Origin: Panulirus ornatus
Taxonomy: Eukaryota > Arthropoda > Malacostraca > Decapoda > Palinuridae
Length of the DNA: 64,000 nucleotides
Assembly: GCF_036320965.1 (NCBI RefSeq)
Contig: NC_092287.1
Span: 3,595,297 to 3,659,296 of the forward strand
Direction of reading: 5' to 3'
The notes below the pieces were generated by a model, which saw only the letters and a list, made by a program, of their open reading frames with translations, did not search any database and was not told the DNA's origin. Below are positions 44,346 to 54,736 of this stretch, one piece after another. The first letter of the stretch is position 1. Every line of letters begins with the position of its first letter. The position numbers and the translations under genes were made by a program.

Positions 44346-44584
44346 AGAATTACATACAGTATCCCATGACGTTGAGATGACCTCCATCCCACGTTTTCTT
44401 CGTGTGTGTGTGTGTGAGGGGGGGCGGGGTGCAGACCTCCCTTGACCTCTGTGGCCGAACCATTGGACGTGGTGTGTGGGTCTCAGAAGGCGGCGGTGCC
44501 AGGCCCTTAACGGGTAAACCCCCGAAGGGCCAGGGGGTCCTCGTGAACCCACCACGCCGAACGGCCTTCGAGGGATGGATAACC

Positions 44585-44611
44585 GGGGGGGGGGGGGGGG
44601 GGGGGGGGGGG
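44585..44611. repeat. G27 homopolymer
   Basis: A run of about 27 G. The length may be unreliable in the assembly. Confidence 0.9.
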
Positions 44612-44619
44612 TCGTCGCC

Positions 44620-45670
44620 AGTGTCGCGTGGTTCTGTGGTCCCCAGGGCTTCCTGGCTAGGGCTTTGGTCTCCGGTGTTATCTGGCTAGGGTTGTGGTCT
44701 TCAGGGTTGCCTAACTAGGGCTATGTCCTCCAGGGTTATCTGGCTAGGGCTGTGGTCTTCAGGGTTGCCTTAGCTAGGGCTATATCCTCCAGGGTTATCT
44801 GGCTAGGGCTGTGGTCTTCAGGGTTGCCTAGCTAGGGCTATATCCTCCAGGGTTATCTGGCTAGGGCTGTGGTCTTCAGGGTTGTCTAGCTAAGGCTATG
44901 GTCACTGGTGTTATCTGGCTAGGGTTGTGGTCTTCAGGGTTGCCTAGCTAGGGCTATGGTCTTCAGGGTTATCTGGCTAAGGCTGTGGTCTTCAGGGTAA
45001 TCTGGCTAGGGTTGTGGTCTGGGTTATCTGGCTAGGGCTGTGGTCTTCAGGGTAATCTGGCTAGGGTTGTGGTCTGGGTTATCTGGCTAGGGCTGTGGTC
45101 TTCAGGGTAATCTGGCTAGGGTTGTGGTCTGGGTTATCTGGCTAGGGCTGTGGTCTTCAGGGTAATCTGGCTAGGGTTGTGGTCTGGGTTATCTGGCTAG
45201 GGCTGTGGTCTTCAGGGTGATCTGGCTAGGGTTGTGGTCTGGGTTATCTGGCTAGGGCTGTGGTCTTCAGGGTAATCTGGCTAGGGTTGTGGTCTGGGTT
45301 ATCTGGCTAGGGCTGTGGTCTTCAGGGTTATCTGGCTAGGGTTGTGGTCTGGGTTATCTGGCTAGGGCTGTGGTCTTCAGGGTAATCTGGCTAGGGTTGT
45401 GGTCTGGGTTATCTGGCTAGGGCTGTGGTCTTCAGGGTTATCTGGCTAGGGCTGTGGTCTTCAGGGTTGTCTAGCTAAGGCTATGGTCACTGGTGTTATC
45501 TGGCTAGGGTTGTGGTCTTCAGGGTTGCCTAGCTAGGGCTGTGGTCTTCAGGGTTATCTGGCTAAGGCTGTGGTCTTCAGGGTAGTCTGGCTAGGGTTGT
45601 GGTCTGGGTTATCTGGTTAGGGCTGTGGTCTTCTGGGTTATCTGGCTAGGGCTGTGGTCTTCTAGGGTGT
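44620..45670. repeat. 29/26-bp dimeric minisatellite (ATCTGGCTAGGG)
   Basis: Basic unit ATCTGGCTAGGGCTGTGGTC plus TTCAGGGTT (29 bp) and a shortened form GGTAATCTGGCTAGGGTTGT plus GGTCTG (26 bp). From about 44995 to 45430 the two alternate strictly, giving a 55-bp dimer repeated about seven times. Outside that block the units are monomeric. Confidence 0.95.
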
Positions 45671-46372
45671 CTGTATGGGGGCATCTGTGAGTGGGACCTG
45701 AAATCTTAACAGGATTTTCATTGGGTTCCACTGTGGGATTCCTCCTCCACGCCTACCCTTGGGATCTGTGGATAGATGGACGTCTGGGTGGTGTCCCAAG
45801 GCCAGGTGGCCAGGACCTCTGACCAGCAGGGAAGGAGGGTTGTAACCTCCCCCCCAGGAAATGTCAAGGAGTGGGAGGAACCCCTCAGCACCCAAGTCGT
45901 ATTATCACATTTCTTTTTCTTATTTACTTACTATCTTCATAAATATTCGTTGGCTGATTCGTCCTGCTCTGTTTATGGTGATATTTATCGATTTATTCTG
46001 TTTTTACGACCCCTTTTTTTTGAGATTTGTGTCTCGTTTTACTTTGCTGTCTTTTTCCTGTTTTTGATATTAGTGTTCGTCTACATCTTCAGCCATTAGT
46101 GTTGCACTGGGATGATGATGACAGAACTAGTGGGTGGTATTTGAGGCAGTTGTTTGAGAGTTATGTAGACAACCTTACGTGTCAGGGAGGCTGGGGTGAT
46201 CTTGCGTTGGTCAGGTGTGATTGCCTGAAGGGATTTGACAAGAAGCGAGACCAGGTGATCCGCGGTGTGAGGTGTTCGGGGCAAGACATTGTCCTTGTGG
46301 GGTTTATACGTAGGACTCTGGTCTTCCCTGCCTCTCTCGAATGCTTGGCGGCTGGAGAGTGAGTGGTTCCTT

Positions 46373-46375
<3 letters not shown>
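45671..46375. other. Unique DNA, no supported gene
   Basis: Open on both strands at 46100-46365, with an acceptor-like TTTTTCCTGTTTTTGATATTAG ending near 46072. Codon composition is not distinctive and no donor fits. Confidence 0.35.

Positions 46376-46455
<80 letters not shown>
46376..46455. repeat. (TA)n microsatellite
   Basis: 40 TA units. Confidence 0.95.
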
Positions 46456-46457
<2 letters not shown>

Positions 46458-46614
46458 GTTGCTTCTGTTTAGAGAGTATGGCCACCAGTATATCTCGTCG
46501 CGTACGACATCGATTCTTTGTTTTGGTTCCCTGTGCGTTGTGATAATAGGTTACCGAAGATGTTATTTGTGCCCTTTGTGTCATGTATGTGAGGTTAATG
46601 GTAATTAGGAGTAT

Positions 46615-46795
46615 TTATGCCCCTACCGGAACGACGATGCGATCTTTGGTATGGGATGACCTGCTCTTTGACCTGATCGTTAACAAGTCGTGCTCAAGGG
46701 TCGTACCGTCGTGCTCAAGGGCCTTACCTTCGTGCTCAAGGGTCGTACCGTCGTGCTCAAGGGTCGTACCGTCGTGCTCAAGGCTCTCCCAATAT
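46615..46795. mobile_element. Foldback-family copy, expanded right arm
   Basis: Core GGGATGACCTGCTCTTTGACC, then five tandem 21-bp inverted-arm units (GTGCTCAAGGGTCGTACCGTC). Confidence 0.7.
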
Positions 46796-46990
46796 TGAGA
46801 CATGAGAAGGCGAGGAGGCTCAGCGGAGCGTCCATGTATAGCCCGTCCCACACAGCCCTCAGCGCTGAAGATAAGGCCTGAAAGAAGGTGATTATTGGTA
46901 TAAAGAAGCAATTGGCGGCCACACACAACCTCAGGGGGTCGGTTGCTCACAGGGGGACGGACATGGGCCCGCTCCTAGCCGGCCGTGGGA

Positions 46991-47000
<10 letters not shown>

Positions 47001-47066
<66 letters not shown>
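47001..47066. repeat. (CT)n microsatellite
   Basis: About 32 CT units after a C10 run. Confidence 0.95.
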
Positions 47067-47069
<3 letters not shown>

Positions 47070-47071
47070 TA

Positions 47072-47215
<144 letters not shown>

Positions 47216-47324
47216 CGTTTATTTTGTATTAATTTCAGAGGTGAATGTGACGGGCCATTCATTTTGATCTCGTATGGTAATTATGATTGTGACCTGTTAT
47301 CATAGACGCTGGCCAGTTCCAACC

Positions 47325-47385
47325 TTAACCCTTTAAGTACGGCGGTACGACCCCCTGGGCAGGATGGCCTGACCTTTGACCTTAG
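47325..47385. mobile_element. Foldback-family fragment
   Basis: CGGCGGTACGACCCCCTGGG then GGATGGCCTGACCTTTGACC: left arm and half of the core. Confidence 0.5.
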
Positions 47386-47464
47386 AATTTAGGGAAGAGA
47401 TTCCGCATGTCAACAGTTCTGTGTATCCTAAGGTCACAGATCCGTCTGACACTGAATATAGCAT

Positions 47465-47755
47465 AGTTACTGCTTATCTATAAGATAAACCATAAGATAG
47501 ATAAAGATACTGCTTATCTATTAGATAAAGATAAAGATACTGCTTATCTATAAGATAAACCATAAGATAGATAAAGATACTGCTTATCTATTAGATAAAC
47601 ATAAAGATGCTGCTTATCTATTAGATAAACCATAAGATAGATAAAGATACTGCTTACCTATTAGATAAACCATAAGATAGATAAAGATACTGCTTGCCTA
47701 TTAGATAAACCATAAGATAGATAAAGATACTGCTTATCTATTAGATAAACCATGA
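47465..47755. repeat. 40-bp GATA-rich minisatellite
   Basis: Eight units marked by ACTGCTTATCTATTAGATAA at 47471, 47511, 47541, 47581, 47611, 47651, 47691 and 47731. Spacing is 40 bp, with two 30-bp deletion units. Each has TTATCTAT(A/T)AGATAA, an inverted repeat with GATA on both strands. Confidence 0.95.
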
Positions 47756-47771
47756 GGTTCTTCTTTCGCAG

Positions 47772-47816
47772 GTATGTGAATAGTGTGGTGGTCTTGGCGT
47801 TGTGTGGACGACTTTG
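47772..47816 (+). CDS. Weak candidate 45-bp exon
   Basis: Strong acceptor (GGTTCTTCTTTCGCAG|) and strong donor (CTTTG|GTAAGT) enclose 45 bp. It is open only when entered in phase 2, reading YVNSVVVLALCGRL, and that is the phase left by one reading of exon D. Could be chance. Confidence 0.25.
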
Positions 47817-47879
47817 GTAAGTACATATGTATCAGTATGAAGTGTTTATAGTTATACTGACGTGTTCGATACCATGAAC

Positions 47880-48135
47880 AAGATGGTACGACCCTGGAAC
47901 ACGACCCCCCTTGTTGTAAGACTGTACGACCCTGAAACATGATCCCTTGTTGCAAGACGGTACGACCCTGGAACATGACCCCCTTGTTGCAAGACGGTAC
48001 GACCCTTGGGTATGATGGCCTGGTCTTCTGATCTGACCCTTATGGTGTAAGGTCAGTGGGCCAGGCCATCATTAAGGTCGTACGTCTTGCTGAAGGATCG
48101 TACCGTCGTTCTCAGGAATCGTACCGTCATGCTCC
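47880..48135. mobile_element. Foldback-family copy with exact palindromic core
   Basis: The left arm has four GGTACGACCCT units (47884-48010). The core at 47996-48083 is an interrupted palindrome: GTACGACCCTT with AAGGTCGTAC, GATGGCCTGG with CCAGGCCATC, CTGACCCTTA with TAAGGTCAG, around a 5-base loop TGGTG (48043-48047). The right arm has three ATCGTACCGTC units to 48130. No coding capacity. Best reference copy of the family. Confidence 0.85.
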
Positions 48136-49394
48136 TAAGAATAAAAAAAAAAGTAAGTTAAAGCATTATTTTGTAAAACTCCTTTCCGGGTCGACACGGT
48201 CTGGTGCGCGCCACGCGCCAAGATAAAAAACAAACAACAAAAAAAAAAACACACCAGCAACAGCCAAATCTGGATCTCCGTCGCTCTCACTTTCCGGTAT
48301 ATTGCCATCCGTCTCGCCAAGTGGGGTCCGGCGACACGCCAGGCTGGCGGGAAACTTTTACCATCTCCGCCTGGCCCCGCTCGACTCTACTACCAACATG
48401 ACGGATACAGTAAATTACTCCTGCCTTAAGTTTTGAAATAGGGGGTAGCATATTACAGTCCCGATCCCTCGTCCTGTTCTTAGATATTTAAAGTATCATT
48501 AAATGTAAACCGGATAACGTTACAGGGAATTATGAACAATATGATAAGATATGATAAAGTCTCTGGCGTATGTGATGCAAAAAGTGGTAATACACGTGTG
48601 TGGCAACTTCTCCGATGTTGTCATACACACACACAGGAACTGTGGTGGATGGGAATGACTGGCAAGTTGGCAACTGTCACGTAATTTTCCTACCCCCACC
48701 CCCCTTTCCAAAAAGAAAATGAGTAAGTGAACGACTTTTCTAAGCTAGGTTAGGTATGATTGCAATGTGTCTTGACCCTTATTATATGCAACGTAATCTG
48801 ACGTAGCCTAACCAAGCTTAAAGAAAACGTATGGGAGGCAATTTTCAGATCAGATTTTTTTTTTTTATTTATATTACATATCAAATCGTTATATTTTCCT
48901 TTGCATTCAACTATACCATTTTCTTAACTCCTGTATTATTCTTTCATTTCTCACATTTCTCAGTGGCATGCAAGGTATTTAACAAACTTGTTTGATAAGA
49001 TTATGCACTATGCAAATGTAGAGTTAACCCTTTCCTCCATATGATGGGAACCTGAGATGGTGGTGGTAGCAGCATTTGCCTATCATAATTAAATCGCTAG
49101 TAGAGGTAGATTGAACCATTGTGAATGTCTGGTTTCATTAAAAACATATCCGATTATCGACCAGCTCATTATATACACCACTATTGACCATCAACATCAT
49201 TACCTACCCGAAAAATTATTATTCAAGTGGTATTTAATGTCTTTTAAGGCTACAAAGGTAAGTTACTTAATCTTGTATTTTTTTTATTTTGTACTTGTGT
49301 GACGTATTTTCGTGACTCATTATTATGTATATAACATTTGTTTTTGTATTTGCCATTGTCTGGTCTTGTCTTCATAATCTTTTATAGTACGATG

Positions 49395-49398
<4 letters not shown>
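48136..49398. other. Unique DNA, no gene seen
   Basis: AT-rich from 48840. No supported open frame. Confidence 0.5.

Positions 49399-49467
<69 letters not shown>
49399..49467. repeat. (TA)n at 3' side of SINE copy 2
   Basis: About 34 TA units. Confidence 0.95.
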
Positions 49468-49485
<18 letters not shown>

Positions 49486-49596
49486 TTTTTCATACTATTC
49501 GCCATTTCCCGCATTAGCGAGGTAGCGCTAAGAACAGAGGACTGGGCCTTTGAGGGAATATCCTCACCTGGCCCCCTTCTCTGTTCCTTCTTTTGG

Positions 49597-49634
<38 letters not shown>

Positions 49635-49736
49635 GAGAGGGGAGGATTTCCAGCCCCCCGCTCCCTTCCCTTTTAGTCGCCTTCTACGACACGCAGGGAA
49701 TACGTGGGAAGTATTCTTTCTCCCCTATCCCCAGGG

Positions 49737-49739
<3 letters not shown>
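49468..49739 (-). mobile_element. Dimeric SINE, copy 2 (full length)
   Basis: T23 (the poly(A) of the minus strand), CATACTATTCGCCATTTCCC, the shared hairpin, CAGAGGACTGGGCC, CTGGCCCCCTTCTCTGTTCC, an internal A33 tract, CGCCTTCTACGACACGCAGG, GAATACGTGGGAAGTATTC and ATCCCCAGGGATA. Same structure as copy 1. Confidence 0.88.

Positions 49740-49787
<48 letters not shown>
49740..49787. repeat. (TA)n shared between SINE copies 2 and 3
   Basis: About 24 TA units serving as 5' flank of copy 2 and 3' flank of copy 3. Confidence 0.95.
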
Positions 49788-49803
<16 letters not shown>

Positions 49804-50040
49804 CATACGATTCGCCATTTCCCGCGTTTGCGAGGTAGCGTTAAGAACAGAGGACTGGGCCGTAGAGGGAAAATCCTCACCTGGCCCCCTTCTCTGTTTC
49901 TTCTTTTGGAAAATTGAAAAAAAAAAGAAAAAAAAAAAACGAGAGGAGGATTTCCAGCCACCCGCTCCCTCCCCTTTTAGTCGCCTTCTACGACACGCAG
50001 GGAATACGTGGGAAATATTCTTTCTCCCCTATCCCCAGGG

Positions 50041-50041
<1 letters not shown>
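49788..50041 (-). mobile_element. Dimeric SINE, copy 3 (full length)
   Basis: Same element and orientation as copy 2, with GCGTTTGCGAGG in the hairpin (as copy 1) and a shorter, G-interrupted internal A tract. The differences show that copies 2 and 3 are separate insertions or an old duplication. Confidence 0.88.

Positions 50042-50117
<76 letters not shown>
50042..50117. repeat. (TA)n at 5' side of SINE copy 3
   Basis: About 38 TA units. Confidence 0.95.
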
Positions 50118-50119
<2 letters not shown>

Positions 50120-50120
<1 letters not shown>

Positions 50121-51530
50121 TACGTGAACGAATGTGTAAATCTGTATATAAGTTTTTATGTGTGAATATACATATCTTTGACGCAACTCTTGGCTCTGTG
50201 TAAGCAAGACGCGTGGGTCTTTAATAAGAAGAGACGTGTGAGAGAGTATGTTACCCCCTGGCTGGTGTTACATTTATCGCAGTACCCCCTGCCCGCGCCA
50301 GACTCAACCCGTCGACAGGAAAGACGCGACCGGGTGCGTCTCCGGGGATTTCAGGGGTCGATGGTGGGCAGGTATTGAATTAAAATGGGTTGAAAGGGAG
50401 TGTCATGGAGAGGTATTGTGGAGTCTGATCACCTGTGATAGGAATTATTTTTTCATTTATTGAAACGATATCTATGCTGATTATATATACATTAATGATT
50501 AAATGTTTATTTATATGATGGAAGATTTGATTTCGTTTCTGGAAAAAAATAACTTCATTGCTTTTTATTGAATAACAGCTCTCGTGTTAGCAAATGTAAT
50601 TATTTTAAACTTCTGCGTGTACGACACAACAGATTATTATTATTATTATTGGAAGTAAATATTATTGTATAAACAGTTGTAGACGAAGATGAACATTGGT
50701 TTAGAATTGTCTTATAAGTTTGAGATGTTGCTAAGCTCGGATTATTTAGAAATGAATTGTTACGTTAAGTTGAAATAGTAGATTCAGATGTAGAGGACTT
50801 TCAAGTTAGGCAGTGATCCGCCCTTTGGGGTCGTGTCCCCCTGACGCGTCACTTGGTATTTAAAAACAGCTTATTTTGTCACTAGTGTTGGGAGATGTGT
50901 GACGCTACCCATTCTTAAGCCAGGCACAGCGAGGGACACAAGGATTCTGTGCGAGCCAGAAACACATCATCAAGTTAAGGAAAGTCAAATAATTATATAA
51001 GAATTCTTAAGTTTATCCTCTGACAGAAAATGGAATATTTGTGATGGAAATTGGGATTTAAATCGTATTTTAACGGAGTGTTATGAAGTTCGTAACGTTT
51101 AATGTTTGATTCGGCAATGAAAATTCACTGATGAGATTGATCATTGAAGGCCATTTTGCTAGGATATTCGTATATTGTCATCAGACGAAGTATATTCATA
51201 TTGGATGCTCAGAATAGACGCCGAATTACGACGAATTATATATATTGTGGAGCTGGTGTTGTTGATGTGATCAAGTCGTTGCAAAATCATTACTGTGAAC
51301 AACTGTGGATATTAAATATTTCGATTTAAATAATAGCTTTGGGTGTTTTCGTTTTTGGTGCTGTCTGGCTTGGTCAAATTAGGACACTCTGTACCCGTAA
51401 ATGTGTGATATTTGACATAGTGGTACGTATTGCTCTCGTCATTGTTGTTGTGAACTAGATACGGAGATCGAACTTAATTAGTGATTGACATAGTTTGTAT
51501 AGGTCGTTGAGCAGCGGATGGTAAGATAAG
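50120..51530. other. AT-rich unique DNA, no gene seen
   Basis: Low in simple repeats. Would be intronic or upstream DNA if the 51.5-kb segment is an exon. Confidence 0.4.
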
Positions 51531-51536
51531 ACCGTA

Positions 51537-51966
51537 ATGAGGGTCAAGAAGCAAGTGACTTGGGATGACGGCTTCAGCCACCACGATAACGGGCTCTTTG
51601 GCAACGACCTCGATGATAGAAGTGGGGTCTGTCACCGTAGAGACAGGGGCATCGTTGGTAACGATTGTAACGGCAACGCCAGTCACGTATATGGTAACGA
51701 AAGTAACGCTAATAATGTCGTCAATAGCGTAAGCGTCTGTAACGACAACTATGATGCCCGCGACGAGCGAGGCTTGGCGTCCATCTTCCGGTACGTCAAC
51801 ATGGACGCGTCGCTTTCCCGGGGTGACCCTGTGCTGCAGTACCTCCAGCTCCGGTACGGCTCCAGGGGCGAGGAGGAGGCCCTGGTTGACAGCGCGGACG
51901 AGCTGGAGGTGGAGGCTATCGAGGCGGAGATGTGCCACGGGACCTGCTACCCGGATGTATTCACAG
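51537..51966 (+). CDS. Candidate coding exon E (acidic, Asn-rich)
   Basis: Starts at an ATG 12 bases after an in-frame TAA and stays open 143 codons to a good donor (TTCACAG|GTATGA). Residues 1-75 are Asn/Asp/Gly-rich with GNDxxxN-type repeats (GNDCNGNASHVYGNESN, two N-glycosylation sequons). From about residue 76 the sequence turns GC-rich and protein-like: FRYVNMDASLSRGDPVLQYL, QLRYGSRGEEEALVDSADEL and EVEAIEAEMCHGTCYPDVF. It is an island of GC3-rich code in AT-rich DNA. An overlapping minus-strand frame lacks splice signals. A start inside via a weak acceptor (TAG or CAG at several in-phase sites) is possible. Product not recognised. Confidence 0.48.
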
Positions 51967-52728
51967 GTATGATGGACAGGACACTGTACCGTTACGCCAT
52001 TCTTGTGAGGAATAAGATCTTGTTTTTACATGAATTTTGGCTGTAACATACATGAACTTTTCATTATGATGTGTACTTTGAATGCTAGAAGCCCTTAACA
52101 AGTCAAAATGTCGTGATTTTGAACGTTTTAAGGAAAATTAGCAATTTTCTGATCACGAAATAGTTTGTAAACAAACTTGGCACTTTTTCGATTGCACTAG
52201 AATCGCCTTTCTTTTACAAGATGATTAGATATTACAAAGCAAGCAGTTTAATCGTCATACAAAAGGTGAGACTTGAGCATGATTTCGTTCATGGTAGAAG
52301 AGTAAGACGTTTGGGAAAGATGACACCAGCTAATGACTTCCACCATCGTATAGCTGTAAGGAAATGATAGTAGCCCAGGTTATCATTAAACCTCTCAAGT
52401 ATAAGAAAGAGTAAAGTGATGCGGTTGTGAGCTGCACACGTCCTCTCTGTGGTACACTACCTCCCCAACAAGGTTTGGCTGCTTCTACAGTGTGGTACGG
52501 GGAGTGGGGCTTAGGCTTGTAGTCAATTAATGTAATTGTTGTAATGTAATTATTATATATACCTACTTTTATCTTCTTTTTTTCATTTAGGAGTGTCTCC
52601 TTGTTGAGTGAATTCCCTTACTTCTCATGTTTTTACCCAAGGCACATACCCTCCAGGGTCTTTTTTACTCTCCACAATCTAACCTGGACTGACTCACTGC
52701 TAAAAATAATCCTGTAGCTTCTTGATAG

Positions 52729-52762
<34 letters not shown>

Positions 52763-53088
52763 GTATTGAATTATAATCAAGGTTAACCCTCGTTCTTAAC
52801 TGCTAGATATACTTTGTTAGGGGGAGGAGGGTGTATACTTGCTTCATTTGGGGACCCAGAGGTGAGGGGGGGTTACATATTTATGACTGGGTGCTTTTGA
52901 CTAGCATTGATATGAATGTACCTTGATTATTTAAAGGTCATGTGTCTCTCACGCGTATTTATGAATAGGTTAAGATGATTTGTGTTTGATGTAAGGTTGT
53001 TGATGTCTTGGTGATTTGCATAAAATGAATTTTTCCATTTTCTGTGTACGTTTGTATATTCCGGGACTGTTGAACACATGCGTTTAAT

Positions 53089-53090
<2 letters not shown>
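51967..53090. other. Unique DNA, no gene seen
   Basis: Contains (CG)n(GA)n at 52728-52761, a compact Z-DNA-type run. Confidence 0.5.

Positions 53091-53092
<2 letters not shown>

Positions 53093-53162
<70 letters not shown>
53093..53162. repeat. (TA)n microsatellite
   Basis: About 34 TA units beside a LINE tail. Confidence 0.95.
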
Positions 53163-53166
<4 letters not shown>

Positions 53167-53211
53167 ATATTTTTTATTATACTTTGTCGCTGTCTCCCGC
53201 GTTTGCGAGGT
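53167..53211 (-). mobile_element. LINE 3' tail fragment
   Basis: ATTATACTTTGTCGCTGTCT, CCCGCGTTTGCGAGGT matches the LINE end at 26368-26400 and is then cut off by a GT run. Confidence 0.75.
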
Positions 53212-53233
53212 GTGTGTGTGTGTGTGTGTGTGT
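53212..53233. repeat. (GT)n between LINE and SINE fragments
   Basis: About 11 GT units. Confidence 0.85.
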
Positions 53234-53238
53234 TTTTA

Positions 53239-53375
53239 CGTGTTCACTATTTCCCGCATGAGCGAGGTAGCGTTAGGAATAGGTAGATGTGCTTTATAGG
53301 GGGAAAGCCTAGCATGGATTCTTTTGTTTCTGTTTTTGGAAAGCAATACATGAGGGAAGGATTTCCATCCCCTCC
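53239..53375 (-). mobile_element. Diverged dimeric SINE fragment
   Basis: TTCACTATTTCCCGCATGAG, CGAGGTAGCGTTAGGAATAG and GAAGGATTTCCATCCCCTCC align in order with copies 2 and 3, at clearly lower similarity. The 5' third is missing. Confidence 0.75.
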
Positions 53376-53381
53376 CCCCCT

Positions 53382-53393
<12 letters not shown>

Positions 53394-53416
<23 letters not shown>

Positions 53417-53475
53417 TATATGTATATGTATGTATGTATATATATGTATATGTACGTATGTATGTATGTATGTAT
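53394..53475. repeat. (AC)n then (ATGT)n microsatellite
   Basis: CGCGCG-AC run followed by TATGTA/GTATGTAT units. Confidence 0.9.
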
Positions 53476-53667
53476 TCCAATGTTGCCAGAGATGATTCAT
53501 TTTAGATAAAACCTAAATAGTATGAGTAATGTTTTTTTGAGATTTAAAACGCAACATGTTTGTTGCGTATGAGTCACACGTACTACCGTGTTGGGTTCGG
53601 TGCATAAATTATGTGCTCAGCTGGCTGGCTGTGGGCAAACCGGTTCCCAGGAGGGACGTATGTATAT

Positions 53668-53669
<2 letters not shown>

Positions 53670-53703
<34 letters not shown>
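53670..53703. repeat. (AC)n microsatellite
   Basis: 16 AC units. Confidence 0.9.
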
Positions 53704-53705
<2 letters not shown>

Positions 53706-53792
53706 TCTGCCGGGGAAGCCACAGCGCGAGGAGGAGGGCCGTCAGAACACCTGGATCAGACGCCCAGCCAATTACAGACGAGATCCGCCATT

Positions 53793-53830
53793 ATCATCAT
53801 CATCATCATTCATCATCATCATCATCAAAA
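53793..53830. repeat. (ATC)n microsatellite
   Basis: About 12 ATC units. Confidence 0.9.
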
Positions 53831-53879
53831 CCTATGCCGCCATCATCACATTATCCCGAAGGGGCGGGGAGGTTGATTT

Positions 53880-54370
53880 ATTCCATGGTCTCCCCCCCCC
53901 CCCAACCCCGAACGCCCCTCACACACCCTGCCTGTCGTCACCGACGGCGTAGATATATATTGGCGTAGATATATATGTACAGAAGCTCAGAGCGGCGTCA
54001 GTCACTCCTCCCGCGTGACACGGCGGCGGGCGGGTGGAATGCGTGCCGGGGGAGCAGCGTTAACCACGTATGGTTCGGCGGGTGATTTAAAAAAAGTCTA
54101 CCCTCCTTGCGACCATAGATTTGTCCCCCCTCTCTACCTACCTTCCCAGGGGGGCTTGTCAAAGGCATGATGTAGTGTTCAGGGTTGGCTGGGGAGGGGG
54201 GAGGGGGGGGGGAACTGTAGTAGTACAGACAGGCGGCCGTTCACAACCTGTTTCAGTCGTTACGTAAAAGACGCGTTTTTATTTCTAAGTTAAAAAAACA
54301 AATCTAGCGAGCTTTAAAGACGTTTGTGGGGGGGGGGGGGGGTGAGGCCTTGACTGTCGAAGACGCGGGC
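53880..54370. other. Unique DNA with C and G runs, no gene seen
   Basis: C11 at 53891 and G14 at 54329. No coding support. Confidence 0.4.
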
Positions 54371-54379
54371 AGGAAGGTG

Positions 54380-54380
<1 letters not shown>

Positions 54381-54469
<89 letters not shown>
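54381..54469. repeat. (CT)n microsatellite
   Basis: 44 CT units. Confidence 0.95.
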
Positions 54470-54471
<2 letters not shown>

Positions 54472-54660
54472 GCCTCCTAGTGGTCCTCTAGGCCGTACTT
54501 GCTTCTGTTATATACACTCGGATGAGTCGTAGTGCTCGCCAGCACCGTGGGTGTGAGGTACCTGGTATAATGGTCTACACAATGGCTTCTAATGAGAGGG
54601 TGGTAGACCTTTTATATATTGGAAGGTTTTCAGCGGGTGTAGGCGTAAGTATACCCCCCA

Positions 54661-54664
<4 letters not shown>

Positions 54665-54733
<69 letters not shown>
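54665..54733. repeat. (CT)n microsatellite
   Basis: About 34 CT units. Confidence 0.95.

Positions 54734-54736
<3 letters not shown>

Noticed and set aside
46027..46362. 111-codon + strand frame after an acceptor-like tract
   Set aside because: Opposite strand equally open, no donor in phase, A/T-rich third positions.
49550..50203. 217-codon open frame with Lys and Tyr-Ile runs
   Set aside because: Runs through two SINEs and their TA and A tracts.
51474..51938. 154-codon minus-strand frame antisense to exon E
   Set aside because: Lacks splice signals; the + strand frame has a consensus donor and better codon composition.
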